Below are positions 43,208-52,538 of a DNA stretch of 64,000 nt, in pieces. The notes under the pieces are model-generated. The model did no database searches and had not been told where the DNA came from. It saw nothing but the letters and a program-made list of their open reading frames with translations. Made by a program: the position numbers and the translations under genes. Every line of letters begins with the position of its first letter. The stretch's first letter is position 1. Source of the stretch: an uncultured Lachnospiraceae bacterium (GTDB lineage Bacteria; Bacillota; Clostridia; Lachnospirales; Lachnospiraceae). Where the stretch lies: the NCBI GenBank assembly GCA_910579685.1, contig CAJTVN010000009.1, forward strand, positions 56,285 to 120,284. Reading direction: 5' to 3'.

Positions 43208-43827
43208 TATGCATACACCTCCTCAATCTTGGCCACCGCATCCCTGGTGAGGATCAGCGTGTCGCCCTTTAAAATGTCGTATACATTAATCGTATTGGTC
43301 AGTGTGGTCTTTACAGTGGGAAGATTTCTTGCCGACATGATAACCTTCTCATCCTTCTCAGCCAGGACAACCAGTGCCTTGCCAACCTTAAGGTTATCCA
43401 TAACCGTCTTGAACTTCTTTGTCTTGATCTCGTCAAATTTCAGCTCGTCAACCACGATCAGTTTATTGTTCTGCACCCTGCTTGTAAGAGCTGATTTGAG
43501 CGCAGCCCTCTTTTCCTTCCTGTTGAGCTTGAAGGAATAGTCTCTCGGCACGGGAGCGAATACCACGCCGCCGCCCTTCCACTGAGGCGCTCTCGTTGAA
43601 CCCTGCCTTGCATGACCGGTTCCCTTCTGTCTCCAGGGCTTTCTGCCGCCGCCGGAAACCTCGGAACGCGTTTTGGCTTTCTGCGTTCCCTGACGATTGT
43701 TTGCAAGCTGCTGTACGACTGCCATGTGTACCAGATGCTCGTTTACCGGAGCGCCAAATACCGCATCGCTCAATTCAATCGTACCAACTTCCTTGCCTTC
43801 CATATTAAAAACAGATACGTTTGCCAT
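43207..43827 (-). CDS. rplD: 50S ribosomal protein L4
   Basis: 206 residues from MANVSVFNMEGKEVG; ATG at 43827 chosen over 43851 for site spacing and homology. The tunnel loop is marked by SEVSGGGRKPWRQKGTGHAR. Known repressor of the S10 operon in E. coli. Confidence 0.98.
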   Translation of the reverse strand: MANVSVFNMEGKEVGTIELSDAVFGAPVNEHLVHMAVVQQLANNRQGTQKAKTRSEVSGGGRKPWRQKGTGHARQGSTRAPQWKGGGVVFAPVPRDYSFKLNRKEKRAALKSALTSRVQNNKLIVVDELKFDEIKTKKFKTVMDNLKVGKALVVLAEKDEKVIMSARNLPTVKTTLTNTINVYDILKGDTLILTRDAVAKIEEVYA

Positions 43828-43859
43828 CTGAAATGGTCCTCCTTTCATCACTCGGGTGC

Positions 43860-44543
43860 TTATCCAATAATCTTAACCGCTTCTTTGATTGTAACAAGAC
43901 CTTTTCTCGGTCCGGGCACCGCACCCTTTACGAGGAGCAGATTGTTTTCCGCATCCACCCTTACAACCTCAAGATTCTGAACCGTAACCTTTACGCAACC
44001 CATATGACCGGGCATTCCCTTGCCCTTGAACACACGGCTCGGCGAGGAGCACGCACCATTGGAACCCTGGTGACGATGGAATTTGGAACCATGGGTCATG
44101 GGGCCTCTGTGCTGTCCGTGTCTCTTGATTGCGCCCTGGAATCCTTTTCCTTTGGAAATGGCAGATGCGTCGATCTTGTCCCCGGCTGCAAACATATCCG
44201 CTTTGATTTCGCTTCCAAGCGTATATTCTTCAGCGTTTTCAAACTTGAACTCTCTGACATATCTCTTGCAGGATACGCCCGCCTTGTCAAAGTGTCCCTT
44301 CATTGCCTTTCCAACACCGTGTCTGTGGATAATCTCTCTCTTTCCGCCTTTGTCCATGTTGGAAATTCTTTCCTTCTTGTCCACAAAGCCGACCTGCACC
44401 GCACAGTAACCGTCGTTTTCCGCAGTCTTGATCTGCGTCACCACGCAGGGTCCGGCCTGAAGCACTGTTACGGGAACCAGGGTTCCGTCTTCGTTGAAGA
44501 TTTGAGTCATTCCGACTTTGGTAGCTAAAATACCTTTTTTCAT
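43860..44543 (-). CDS. rplC: 50S ribosomal protein L3
   Basis: 227 residues (MKKGILATKVGMTQIFNEDG); the methylated-Gln region and long loop (HRHQGSNGACSSPSRVFKG) are as expected. GGAGG precedes the ATG. Confidence 0.98.
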   Translation of the reverse strand: MKKGILATKVGMTQIFNEDGTLVPVTVLQAGPCVVTQIKTAENDGYCAVQVGFVDKKERISNMDKGGKREIIHRHGVGKAMKGHFDKAGVSCKRYVREFKFENAEEYTLGSEIKADMFAAGDKIDASAISKGKGFQGAIKRHGQHRGPMTHGSKFHRHQGSNGACSSPSRVFKGKGMPGHMGCVKVTVQNLEVVRVDAENNLLLVKGAVPGPRKGLVTIKEAVKIIG

Positions 44544-44603
44544 TGTTTACCTCCATTTGATCCTACAGCGGGCCTCTATCGGGCCATTCTAGCGCCAGGG
44601 GTT

Positions 44604-44921
44604 TTATTTGGTTTTCATCTTTATATCAATATACACACCAGCGGGCATCTCTAATCTCTGCAGCGCATCCACAGTCTTAGGGGTGGGTGTGATGATATCG
44701 ATCAGTCTCTTGTGCGTTCTCTGTTCGAACTGCTCTCTGGAATCCTTATACTTGTGAACCGCCCTTAAGATGGTAACCACTTCCTTCTTGGTGGGAAGGG
44801 GTACGGGACCGCTCACCTGTGATCCGTTCTTCTTGACTGTTTCGATGATTTTTTTGGCAGATGCATCAACCAGCTGATGATCATAAGCCTTGAGTGTGAT
44901 TCTCATTACTTGACTTGCCAT
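44604..44921 (-). CDS. rpsJ: 30S ribosomal protein S10
   Basis: 105 residues; ATG at 44921 has AAGGAGG upstream, and the protein aligns from MRITLKAYDHQLVDASAKKI. The long upstream in-frame extension to 45191 is the mRNA leader, not protein. First gene of the S10 operon; S10 also acts in NusB-dependent antitermination. Confidence 0.98.
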   Translation of the reverse strand: MASQVMRITLKAYDHQLVDASAKKIIETVKKNGSQVSGPVPLPTKKEVVTILRAVHKYKDSREQFEQRTHKRLIDIITPTPKTVDALQRLEMPAGVYIDIKMKTK

Positions 44922-45220
44922 AAAAAAAGTCGCCTCCTTTTCGCACTTTTCGATTGTTCTAAGTACGACAAGCGGTGACTGTACACTCCTCCGTGTGTGT
45001 CCTGCCCTGTTATACAAAAGTCCGCAAAAGCGGTTTGTACCGTGCATTCTTAACACACGTGTCTCTGTCTTGTTCGACAGACCTATGTTTGTACAGTGAC
45101 TTGCCGTCAGGTTCTTTGACCGGAAACCGGTCTTCTTGACATTCGCTCCACGGAAAACCTGCAGTGTCTTGCAACACTGCAGCAACCTCACGCTTCACAG
45201 CTATCATGCCACAGCAATTG
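44922..45220 (-). promoter_or_regulatory. Structured 5' leader of the S10 operon
   Basis: About 295 nt between the promoter and rpsJ, without a convincing gene. It contains perfect hairpins CTGCAGTGT-N6-ACACTGCAG (45159-45182) and GACCGG-aaa-CCGGTC (45118-45132). Ribosomal-protein feedback on leaders at this position is known in other bacteria; which protein would bind here is not known. Confidence 0.6.
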
Positions 45221-45222
45221 AT

Positions 45223-45251
45223 AGTATACAGGATGATTTTCATTTATGCAA
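45223..45251 (-). promoter_or_regulatory. Main promoter of the S10-spc super-operon
   Basis: Minus strand -35 TTGCAT (45246-45251), 17-nt spacer, -10 TATACT (45223-45228), preceded by A/T-rich sequence (AATATTTAATAAAAATTTTAG) that fits an UP element. Confidence 0.8.
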
Positions 45252-45301
45252 GAGGAATTTCTAAAATTTTTATTAAATATTTCACTTTTGCTATCTTTGA
45301 A

Positions 45302-45336
45302 CCGCCGGACGCCATTGAGGAGACGGTATCCGGCGG
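45302..45336 (-). terminator. Hairpin after the DUF1015 gene
   Basis: CCGCCGGA-N19-TCCGGCGG, 8-bp stem just after the DUF1015 stop and before the S10 promoter. No strong T run follows (TTCAAAG), so it may end transcription only in part. Confidence 0.5.
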
Positions 45337-45347
45337 ATGAAAGCAAC

Positions 45348-46598
45348 TCAGTTCCACTCCTCCAGGCTGTGAATGAACAGTCCGCTGCGCAGCTTGGGCT
45401 CAAACCAGGTGGATTTGGGCGGCATCATCATTCCCGCATCCGCCACCCGCAAAAGCTCCTGGATGGAGGTCGGGTACAGGGAGAAAGCGATCTCCATATC
45501 CCCGGATGCTCTGCGCTCCAATTCCCCAAGTCCCCGGATGCCTCCCACGAAATCAATCCGGTTATCCGTCCTGGGATCCCCGATGCCGAGAACCGGCCCC
45601 AGCAGATGATCCTGCAGAACGGACACGTCAAGCCCTTTCACCGGGTCATCGCAAAACAGCGAATCTTCTGCGGTAAGCAGGTACCAGCCGCCCTTAAGGA
45701 ACATTCCGAAGGTTCCCTTTCTCTGCGGGGAAATCCCTTCCCGCCGGGGCGGAGACAGACGAAAATGCGCCCTCTCCACCGCTTTCAGGAATTCCTCCAC
45801 CGTATGGCCGTTCAAATCCTTTACCACTCTGTTATAAGGAAGAATCTCAAGCTGATCGTCCGGAAACAGAACGGAAAGAAAGCGGTTGAACTCTTCCTCT
45901 CCCGTATATCCCGGATGCTCCCTGCGGCGCTTTAATCCCACCTTCACTGCAGAAGCGCAGCGGTGATGGCCGTCCGCAATATACGTACAGGAGATTTCCT
46001 CAAAAAGGCTCTGAAGCCTCTGAATGATTTCGCCGCGCTCGATCCGCCACACTCTGTGCCCGATCCCGTCCCGGGAGATAAAATCGTAGAGCGGAGTCCG
46101 CTTTTTCTGCGCATTCACGATCTCATTGATCTCATTCCTCGAGCGATAGGCCAGGAAAATAGGGCCCGTATTGGCATTTGTCACATCCACATGGCGGATC
46201 CGGTCAAGCTCCTTGTCCTGTCTTGTGTTTTCATGCTTGCGTATGACTCCGCCGATATAGTCGTCTATGGATGAGCAGGCCGCAATCCCGGTCTGGGTAC
46301 GGCCGTTCATGGTAAGCTCATAAATATAGTAATAGGGCTTTTCTTCCATAATAAAGCTGCCGTCCGCAACCGACCTTTCCAGAAGCTCTCTCGCTTTCTG
46401 ATAGACTCTTTCATCGTAAAGATCCACATCCTCCGGAAACTGGGTCTCCGCCCTGTCGATCCGCAGAAACGAGCGGGGCTCCCGCTCCACCTCCGCAAGG
46501 GCTTCTTTTCGGTTGTACACATCATAGGGCAGCGCCGCAATCCGGGAAGCCAGGATGGGATTGGGGCGTATACTTCTGAACGGTGTTATCTGTGGCAT
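45348..46598 (-). CDS. DUF1015 family protein
   Basis: 416 residues, cytoplasmic, of the DUF1015/COG4198 group. Recognised from the start MPQITPFRSIRPNPILASRI-type region, ALPYDVYN, RKHENTRQDKELDRIRH and the YIADGHHRCASAVK segment, which resembles the ADGxHR motif of ParB/Srx-like kinase folds. Biochemical role is not firmly known; such genes often lie near serine biosynthesis genes, which is not so here. Last gene of a unit with proB and the ASKHA gene, 20 nt after proB. Confidence 0.85.
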   Translation of the reverse strand: MPQITPFRSIRPNPILASRIAALPYDVYNRKEALAEVEREPRSFLRIDRAETQFPEDVDLYDERVYQKARELLERSVADGSFIMEEKPYYYIYELTMNGRTQTGIAACSSIDDYIGGVIRKHENTRQDKELDRIRHVDVTNANTGPIFLAYRSRNEINEIVNAQKKRTPLYDFISRDGIGHRVWRIERGEIIQRLQSLFEEISCTYIADGHHRCASAVKVGLKRRREHPGYTGEEEFNRFLSVLFPDDQLEILPYNRVVKDLNGHTVEEFLKAVERAHFRLSPPRREGISPQRKGTFGMFLKGGWYLLTAEDSLFCDDPVKGLDVSVLQDHLLGPVLGIGDPRTDNRIDFVGGIRGLGELERRASGDMEIAFSLYPTSIQELLRVADAGMMMPPKSTWFEPKLRSGLFIHSLEEWN

Positions 46599-46618
46599 CT
46601 GTTTTCCTCCTTTTCCGA

Positions 46619-47419
46619 CTAAGCCTTGAACAGCGTTCCGATCTCGCCGCCGTTTAGAATCCGACTGATATTGCTCACCTTATCTCCGTTTGCTATGACC
46701 ATATCCACGCCTGCCGCGGCCGCAATCCTTGCCGCTGCGATCTTGGTTGTCATTCCTCCCGTTCCAAGTGAGGTGTCGGCTCCCTTTGCCATGGATTCCA
46801 GCTTTTCATCTATTCTCTCCACATAGCTGATAAATCCGGCGTCCCTGTTGTTCCTCGGATCATCCGTGTAAAGTCCGTCAATATCCGACAGAAGGATCAG
46901 AAGATCCGCTCCCACAAGTTCGGCCACATTGGCTGAAAGGGTATCGTTGTCTCCGAAATTTTCCTCCTGGATCTGATCCGTGGAAATGGGGTCGTTTTCA
47001 TTCACAATGGGAATCACTCCCATATGAAAAAGCTCCTGAAACGTGTTCTGGGCATTGGTCTTGCTGATCTCGTTAAGCATGATCCTCCTCGTGATCAGAA
47101 TCTGGGCAATGGTCTGGTTGTACTCCGCAAAAAGCTTCTGGTAGATCATCATCAGCCTTGCCTGCCCGACCGCCGCACAGGCCTGCTTTACGGAAAGAGT
47201 GGAAGGCCTGCCATTGATGCCGAGAGCCTTTCTGCCCGCTCCGATGGCTCCTGATGAGACCACCACAACCTCTTTATCCTGATTTCGGATATCCGTTAGC
47301 AGCCGCACAAACCTCTCAAGCTTCTCCAGATTCAGATTCCCCGTATTCATATGCGTGATGGTAGACGTTCCTATCTTAATTACGATCCTTCTTTTGTCTC
47401 TCAGAAAGTCTCTGTCCAT
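46619..47419 (-). CDS. proB: Glutamate 5-kinase
   Basis: 266 residues; first step of proline synthesis, phosphorylation of glutamate. Amino-acid kinase fold with KIGTSTITH, VSSGAIGAGRKALG, EENFGDNDTLSANVA and DIDGLYTDDPR. It lacks the C-terminal PUA domain of the 367-residue E. coli enzyme. proA is not adjacent. Its start lies 19 nt inside the ASKHA gene. Confidence 0.95.
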   Translation of the reverse strand: MDRDFLRDKRRIVIKIGTSTITHMNTGNLNLEKLERFVRLLTDIRNQDKEVVVVSSGAIGAGRKALGINGRPSTLSVKQACAAVGQARLMMIYQKLFAEYNQTIAQILITRRIMLNEISKTNAQNTFQELFHMGVIPIVNENDPISTDQIQEENFGDNDTLSANVAELVGADLLILLSDIDGLYTDDPRNNRDAGFISYVERIDEKLESMAKGADTSLGTGGMTTKIAAARIAAAAGVDMVIANGDKVSNISRILNGGEIGTLFKA

Positions 47420-48825
47420 ATCTCATTTTTCCCCTCGTCTCTCTCTAATTCCATATGCTGCAGGAAGAGCTCCTGAAATCTCTCCTGCCCGGCAAGCTCC
47501 ACATGGCGGATTCTTTCCGCCTCATCTTCCATGTCTTTTATCACCCGGTCCGAGAGCAGCGCCATGGACGCTCCCATGCCAGCACAGTTTCCGGTGTGGG
47601 TGATCTTCTCCCGCACAATATCCGGGAGAAGGCCGATTGCAAGGGCGCTCTCCACTTTAATGCAGCTACCGAATGCCCCTGCAAGATAAATGTGGTTCAA
47701 ATCCTCTTTTTGGATTCCTTCCTTATTAAGAAGGATCTCGATTCCCGCCCGGATTGCGCCTTTTGCAAGCTGCAGCTGCCTGATATCCCCGGCGGTCAGA
47801 TAAACCGGGTGCCCGGCATCGGTGAGAAGGATTCTCCTCTCCCCCTCCCCTTCCTCCAGCCTCCTGCACACAAGCTGCGGCACTCCCCGCTTCCCCGCCT
47901 GCGCACGGTCAGGAAGGTATCCGTCTTCCTCTATCACTCCAAGCTTTCGCAAAACCGCAAGGGCGTCCATAAGTCCGGATCCGCAGATCCCCCTGGGGGG
48001 AGCGTCCCCGATCGTGCGGCAGAATAGATCCTGTCTGGGAAAGCTTCCCAAAATCCGCACCTCTTCCACCGCTCCCGCCACGGCCCCCATTCCCTGTCTT
48101 ACCGCCGCTCCCTCAAGAGCGGGCCCAGCCGCCGCGGAGCAGGCATAAGTCCCTTTTTCTCCAACCAGCAAAATCTCCCCGTTGGTTCCGATGTCCACCG
48201 CCAGCACATTGCTTCTCTCATCCTGCCGCCTTACCCAGGTATGCACGGCCAGGGCGTCCGCTCCCACATAGCCGTCGATGGAGGGCAGCACCAGAATCTG
48301 CGCCCCGCCAAGGAATGAAAAGCCAAGCTCGCTTCCCCGCCTTTTTGCCGTTCCCCTGTACGCCTTACGGAAAGGCGCACGGGAAAGGCCGTCCAGGGGA
48401 AGGCCAAGCAGGATCTCGCACATGGCCGTGTTTCCCACCACGCTCACTCTCCGGGCCGGAATCCGGGTCATATCCTGGGCGAGCTCATCCATCTTTTCCA
48501 CCAGAAGTCTCTGCAGCTCCCATGCGTTTTCCCGGCTTTTCCCCGCATATGCAATCCGGCTGATTACATCGCCGCCCGCACTTCTCTGGGGATTTATGCT
48601 GCTGCGCACCGCAAGCTGCCTTCTCTGTTTCAGATCCCAGAGCATTGCCGCAATGGTGGTGGTTCCAATATCAAAGGCGATACCAAGGCCGGAAAGTCCC
48701 TCGTCCTGCAGGAGAAGAATTCCTTCCCCCACCGTATCCTTGCTCGTTTTTATCTTTACCGCCGGGCTCAGGCTGCAGCCGTCGCAGCTCTCCTTCCTGC
48801 AGCCCATACATTTTTTATTTTTCAT
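47401..48825 (-). CDS. ASKHA-domain protein (RACo-like corrinoid activator family)
   Basis: 474 residues. The N-terminus has two CxxC pairs in close spacing (C6, C9, C14, C17), a potential Fe-S or zinc site. The main part is an ASKHA ATPase (GIAFDIGTTTIAAML near residue 47-61; VDIGTNGEILLVG; IYLAGAFGS near 400) like the DUF4445/RACo family that reactivates corrinoid proteins with ATP. The usual N-terminal plant-type 2Fe-2S ferredoxin domain (CX5CX2C) is absent. No methyltransferase or corrinoid protein is encoded nearby, so its target may be elsewhere. The downstream proB overlap suggests shared expression. Confidence 0.75.
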   Translation of the reverse strand: MKNKKCMGCRKESCDGCSLSPAVKIKTSKDTVGEGILLLQDEGLSGLGIAFDIGTTTIAAMLWDLKQRRQLAVRSSINPQRSAGGDVISRIAYAGKSRENAWELQRLLVEKMDELAQDMTRIPARRVSVVGNTAMCEILLGLPLDGLSRAPFRKAYRGTAKRRGSELGFSFLGGAQILVLPSIDGYVGADALAVHTWVRRQDERSNVLAVDIGTNGEILLVGEKGTYACSAAAGPALEGAAVRQGMGAVAGAVEEVRILGSFPRQDLFCRTIGDAPPRGICGSGLMDALAVLRKLGVIEEDGYLPDRAQAGKRGVPQLVCRRLEEGEGERRILLTDAGHPVYLTAGDIRQLQLAKGAIRAGIEILLNKEGIQKEDLNHIYLAGAFGSCIKVESALAIGLLPDIVREKITHTGNCAGMGASMALLSDRVIKDMEDEAERIRHVELAGQERFQELFLQHMELERDEGKNEIWTETF

Positions 48826-49032
48826 ACCGCCGCTTCCACAAGCTCCCCTCTCCTGACTGAATGATCCTGATACCGGATGATTTGTTCCAGAGCCGTTTCG
48901 CCTCTATTTTATCATTCCCGCCGCAGACTGTAAACAAAAGTTCAGAAAAGTATGGCGGTTCCGGCCTGCAGATGATAAAATAACCCATGACTCTAAGGAT
49001 GCAGTGAATTTACATATAGAAAGGATAACGGC

Positions 49033-49899
49033 ATGTGGACAGCAGACAGTTGGAAGGACTATGAAGTGATAGATACCTCGGACGGGGAAAAGCTGGAGCG
49101 CTGGGGAAAATACATTCTCCTGCGGCCCGACCCCCAGGTGATCTGGAAGACAGAGAGAAAGTGCAGGCAGTGGCATCAGCTAAACGGTCATTACCACCGG
49201 AGCAGCAAAGGCGGCGGAGAATGGGAGTTCTTTGACCTTCCCGAGGAATGGGGCATCCGCTACCAGGATCTCACCTTCCGTTTAAAGCCCTTCAGCTTCA
49301 AGCACACCGGGCTCTTTCCGGAACAGGCCGTGAACTGGGACTGGGTTTCCTCCCTTATCAAAAACGCAGGACGTCCCCTGAAAATCCTGAATCTGTTCGC
49401 CTACACCGGCGGCGCAACCCTTGCGGCCGCAAAAGCGGGAGCCAGCGTCACCCACGTGGACGCCTCAAAGGGCATGGTTGCCTGGGCAAAGGAAAATGCT
49501 GCCGCCTCGGGCCTTTCGAGCGCTCCCATCCGCTATCTGGTGGACGACTGCGTGAAATTTGTGGAGCGCGAAATCCGAAGGGGCAACACCTACGACGGCA
49601 TTATCATGGATCCGCCCTCCTACGGAAGGGGGCCAAAGGGCGAAATCTGGAAGCTGGAAGACAATGTTTTTCCCTTTATCCAGCTGACCGCACAGCTCCT
49701 TGCAAAGGACGCACAGTTTTTTCTCATCAATTCCTACACCACAGGCCTGCAGAGCGCAGTGCTTTCCTACATGCTGAACACGGTCATCACCCCCAGGCTC
49801 GGAGGATGCGTGGAAGCGGACGAGATCGGCCTGCCCGTATCCTCAAACGGCCTGGTTCTGCCCTGCGGCTCATCCGGGCGCTGGATGCGCATGCGCTAA
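49033..49899 (+). CDS. Class I SAM-dependent RNA methyltransferase (RlmI/RlmK-like)
   Basis: 288 residues, COG1092-type. SAM-binding motif I is ILNLFAYTGGATL (near residue 118), the acidic motif is VDASKG, and the catalytic loop is MDPPSYGRGPKG. Known relatives methylate cytosine C5 or guanine N2 of 23S rRNA; the N-terminal PUA domain of RlmI is not evident. Divergent from the ASKHA gene. Its end overlaps the end of the DUF2752 gene by 4 nt on the other strand. Confidence 0.85.
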   Translation: MWTADSWKDYEVIDTSDGEKLERWGKYILLRPDPQVIWKTERKCRQWHQLNGHYHRSSKGGGEWEFFDLPEEWGIRYQDLTFRLKPFSFKHTGLFPEQAVNWDWVSSLIKNAGRPLKILNLFAYTGGATLAAAKAGASVTHVDASKGMVAWAKENAAASGLSSAPIRYLVDDCVKFVEREIRRGNTYDGIIMDPPSYGRGPKGEIWKLEDNVFPFIQLTAQLLAKDAQFFLINSYTTGLQSAVLSYMLNTVITPRLGGCVEADEIGLPVSSNGLVLPCGSSGRWMRMR

Positions 49900-50402
49900 A
49901 ACCCGCAGCTTCCCTGTCGGCGCATTGTCCTGACGCTCCGCATCACCCCATCCGCCCAATCCGCATACCAGGGCAGCCTCTTTTCCAGAAGGCTCCCCTG
50001 TGTGTAGACATAGGGTGTCCGGTCCGGAAAATGCTGATACATCCGGACTGCGTAAAAAAGCAGCATACCGGCCACAAGCACTCCCAGAAGGGGCCAGAGT
50101 ATCGGAATCCCCGTTCCCTTCCCATACCGGTGCCAGGCGCAGTACAGGATAAAGGCAAGAACCGGGAAAGCCATGGGGTTCATCCATGCGGCTTCCATGG
50201 CCTTCCCGCCTGCCAGATACAAAAAGGCCCTGGTAAGCCCGCAGCCCGCACAGGGAAACCCGGTAATGCTGCGCATGGGGCAGAACGGCATACCCAGAAG
50301 CTTTGTGAAAAGATAGTAGAGCGCGAGTCCGATCAGCGCATACCGGTATTCCCAAAGATCCGCAGACAGGCGCTCAGCGCTTTTTCTTAACTTTTCCATC
50401 AT
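49896..50402 (-). CDS. DUF2752 membrane protein
   Basis: About 168 residues with the DUF2752 signature CPMRSITGFPCAGCGLTRA and three to four hydrophobic segments. The function is unknown; the cysteine pair CxGC-type motif is characteristic. The start is taken at the ATG at 50402 (TTG at 50405 and ATG at 50399 are alternatives), inside the end of ktrA, with only a weak ribosome binding site, so expression probably depends on coupling. Confidence 0.75.
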   Translation of the reverse strand: MMEKLRKSAERLSADLWEYRYALIGLALYYLFTKLLGMPFCPMRSITGFPCAGCGLTRAFLYLAGGKAMEAAWMNPMAFPVLAFILYCAWHRYGKGTGIPILWPLLGVLVAGMLLFYAVRMYQHFPDRTPYVYTQGSLLEKRLPWYADWADGVMRSVRTMRRQGSCGF

Positions 50403-51051
50403 CAAACTTTTTCAGGATCTTATCCAGATCATCCATTTTTCCTATGACCATCAGATGCTCTTTCGCATCGAACTCGTGATCCGCCATGGGCATCAGGGTC
50501 GTGTTCTCCCCCTTCTTAAGGCCCAGAATGCTGATCCGGTATTTTGCCCGGAAGTTTACCTCCCTGATGCTCTTTCCCACCCATTCCTCGGCTACCGGGA
50601 TCTCGAAGATGGAATACTCGTCGTTGAACTCGATATAGTCAAAGACATGGTTCGCACTGTAGCGGACTGCCGTTTTCTCCGCAATGTCCCGGTCCGGATA
50701 GACCACCTCGTCTGCGCCGTTGCGCAGCAGGAACTTGGCCTGAATATCCCTGGTCGCCTTGCTCACCACGTATTTTGCCCCGTTTTCCTTGAGCAGGGAG
50801 GTAATTTCCAGACTGCTCTGAAAGTTCGTCCCGATACACACAAAGCAGATATCAAAGTTGCTGACCCCGATACTCTTTAGCACCTCCACGTTGGTGCAGT
50901 CCCCGATCTGGGCGCTGGTCACCAGCGGCATCATGGCCTCCACATTGTCCTCCTTCACGTCGATGACCATCACCTCGTTTTTGCGTTCCACCATCTGCCT
51001 GCACAGATGCTGGCCGAACCTTCCAAGCCCTATTATTAATATGGATTTCAT
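50374..51051 (-). CDS. ktrA: Potassium uptake regulatory subunit, TrkA/KtrA family
   Basis: 225 residues. N-terminal RCK_N domain with the nucleotide motif IGLGRFGQHL (residues 7-16) and VIDVKEDNV; C-terminal TrkA_C-type domain (EEWVGKSIREVNFRAKY). Gates the membrane subunit encoded upstream; KtrA proteins bind ATP/ADP and often c-di-AMP. Start at 51051 by homology (MKSILIIGLGRFG). Follows ktrB by 49 nt. Confidence 0.92.
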   Translation of the reverse strand: MKSILIIGLGRFGQHLCRQMVERKNEVMVIDVKEDNVEAMMPLVTSAQIGDCTNVEVLKSIGVSNFDICFVCIGTNFQSSLEITSLLKENGAKYVVSKATRDIQAKFLLRNGADEVVYPDRDIAEKTAVRYSANHVFDYIEFNDEYSIFEIPVAEEWVGKSIREVNFRAKYRISILGLKKGENTTLMPMADHEFDAKEHLMVIGKMDDLDKILKKFDDGKVKKKR

Positions 51052-51100
51052 TTTGCAGATACGCTCCTTTCTATGTCTCACGGCTTTTGCCTCTTAAAGC

Positions 51101-52459
51101 CTAACCGATCATAATCTTCTCCACCGGCAGCTGCACGGGCGCCACCTTTTTTCGCTCCGTAAAAGACAGGGCAAAGGACATGCTTCCAATTCTCCCGCAG
51201 TACATGAGAAGAATGATCACAATTCTGGATCCCATGCCCAGCTCCCTGGTAAGGCCGGTGGACATTCCCACGGTTCCGATTGCGGAAAACACCTCGAACA
51301 TCACATCCTCCACGGGAAGGGACGGCTGCAGATAGCAGATGAAAATCACTGCGGACACCGCCATCAGCACACTGATCATCACCACATTGCTGGCCTTTCG
51401 TATCACGTCGTCGTCCATCCTCCTGTGAAAAATATTGACCCCCTTGCTGGCACGCAGATTGGACCAGACATAAATCAGAAGCACCATCATGGTCACGGTC
51501 TTCACGCCTCCCGCCGTTGAGCCTGGGCTGCCCCCGATAAACATGAGCACCATGGTAAGGAGCTTGGACGCACCGGTCAGGGCCCCCGTGTCTATGGTGT
51601 TAAAGCCTGCGGTTCTTGCGGTCACGGAGCTAAAGGCGGACGCCAGTATGGTATCCTTTATCCCCATTCCCGCAAGAAGATTATCCTTCTCAAAAACAAA
51701 ATAGAGAACGGCTCCTCCCACAAGAAGCACGGCCGTCATAAACAGCGCCATCTTGGTATGCAGGCTGTATCTGCGAAGGCGAAGCCTGTTTTTGCGAAGA
51801 TCATCCCACACAAAAAAACCGATTCCGCCCACCACAACCAGCGCCATCAGCACCGCGTTGATGAGAATGTCCCCGCGGAAGCTGACCAAGGAGGAGTACT
51901 CCCCGGAATATCCGCCCATGAGGTCAATTCCCGCATTGCAGAATGCAGAGACGGAATGAAAAATCCCGTAAAGGATTCCCTTTCCCAGGCCAAAAACAGG
52001 GACAAACCGGATGGCGAGAAGCGCCGCCCCAATCAGTTCAATCCATGCCGTATTCCGAAGAACCATGCGCACCAGCCGCACGATGCCTCCCATCTGCAGG
52101 CCGTTCATGCTCTCCTGCAAAAGCCCTCTGGTCCGGAGGGAAATCCTTTTTTTGAGGAACATGGCAAGGAGCATTCCCATGGTCATAAAGCCCAGGCCTC
52201 CCACCTGTATCATCCCCAGGATAATACAGTGCCCCAGAGCCGTCCAGTGCGTTCCCGTATCCACCACCACGAGCCCCGTCACGCAGGTCGACGTGGTGGC
52301 CGTAAAAAGGGCGGTCAATAAGTCTGTCTCACAGCCGGGCCTTGTGGCGCCCGGCAGCAAGAGCAGCAAAGTGCCCGTTATAATGACAAGCAGATAACCA
52401 AGCGCGATGATCCGCACATAGGTGAGCCTGCCAAACAATTTTCTGTACCGCATATCCAT
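51101..52459 (-). CDS. ktrB: Potassium uptake membrane subunit, TrkH/KtrB family
   Basis: About 452 residues with around ten hydrophobic segments and four pore-like repeats holding selectivity glycines (TCVTGLVVVDTGTHWT, CNAGIDLMGGYSG, TARTAGFNTIDTG, and GTVGMSTGLTREL). Cotransports or channels K+ in complex with KtrA. ATG at 52459 chosen (AAGG 7 nt upstream); 52465 also possible. Confidence 0.93.
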   Translation of the reverse strand: MDMRYRKLFGRLTYVRIIALGYLLVIITGTLLLLLPGATRPGCETDLLTALFTATTSTCVTGLVVVDTGTHWTALGHCIILGMIQVGGLGFMTMGMLLAMFLKKRISLRTRGLLQESMNGLQMGGIVRLVRMVLRNTAWIELIGAALLAIRFVPVFGLGKGILYGIFHSVSAFCNAGIDLMGGYSGEYSSLVSFRGDILINAVLMALVVVGGIGFFVWDDLRKNRLRLRRYSLHTKMALFMTAVLLVGGAVLYFVFEKDNLLAGMGIKDTILASAFSSVTARTAGFNTIDTGALTGASKLLTMVLMFIGGSPGSTAGGVKTVTMMVLLIYVWSNLRASKGVNIFHRRMDDDVIRKASNVVMISVLMAVSAVIFICYLQPSLPVEDVMFEVFSAIGTVGMSTGLTRELGMGSRIVIILLMYCGRIGSMSFALSFTERKKVAPVQLPVEKIMIG

Positions 52460-52489
52460 AACCATGCCTTTCTTAAAAGTCAACAACCC

Positions 52490-52538
52490 GGATGCCGGAG
52501 ATTGTTTCGCACCGCATGCTTTCACAGTCCCGGCATCC
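52490..52538 (-). promoter_or_regulatory. Long-range stem in the ktrB leader
   Basis: GGATGCCGG pairs perfectly with CCGGCATCC across 31 nt, in the leader of ktrB. An A/T-rich -10-like TATAAA lies just upstream (about 52545-52552). Too short for a ydaO-type c-di-AMP riboswitch, and no such core is seen. Confidence 0.35.

Noticed and set aside
44922..45191. N-terminal extension of S10 by 90 residues
   Set aside because: Sequence is the operon leader with hairpins; S10 aligns only from the ATG at 44921, which has the ribosome binding site.
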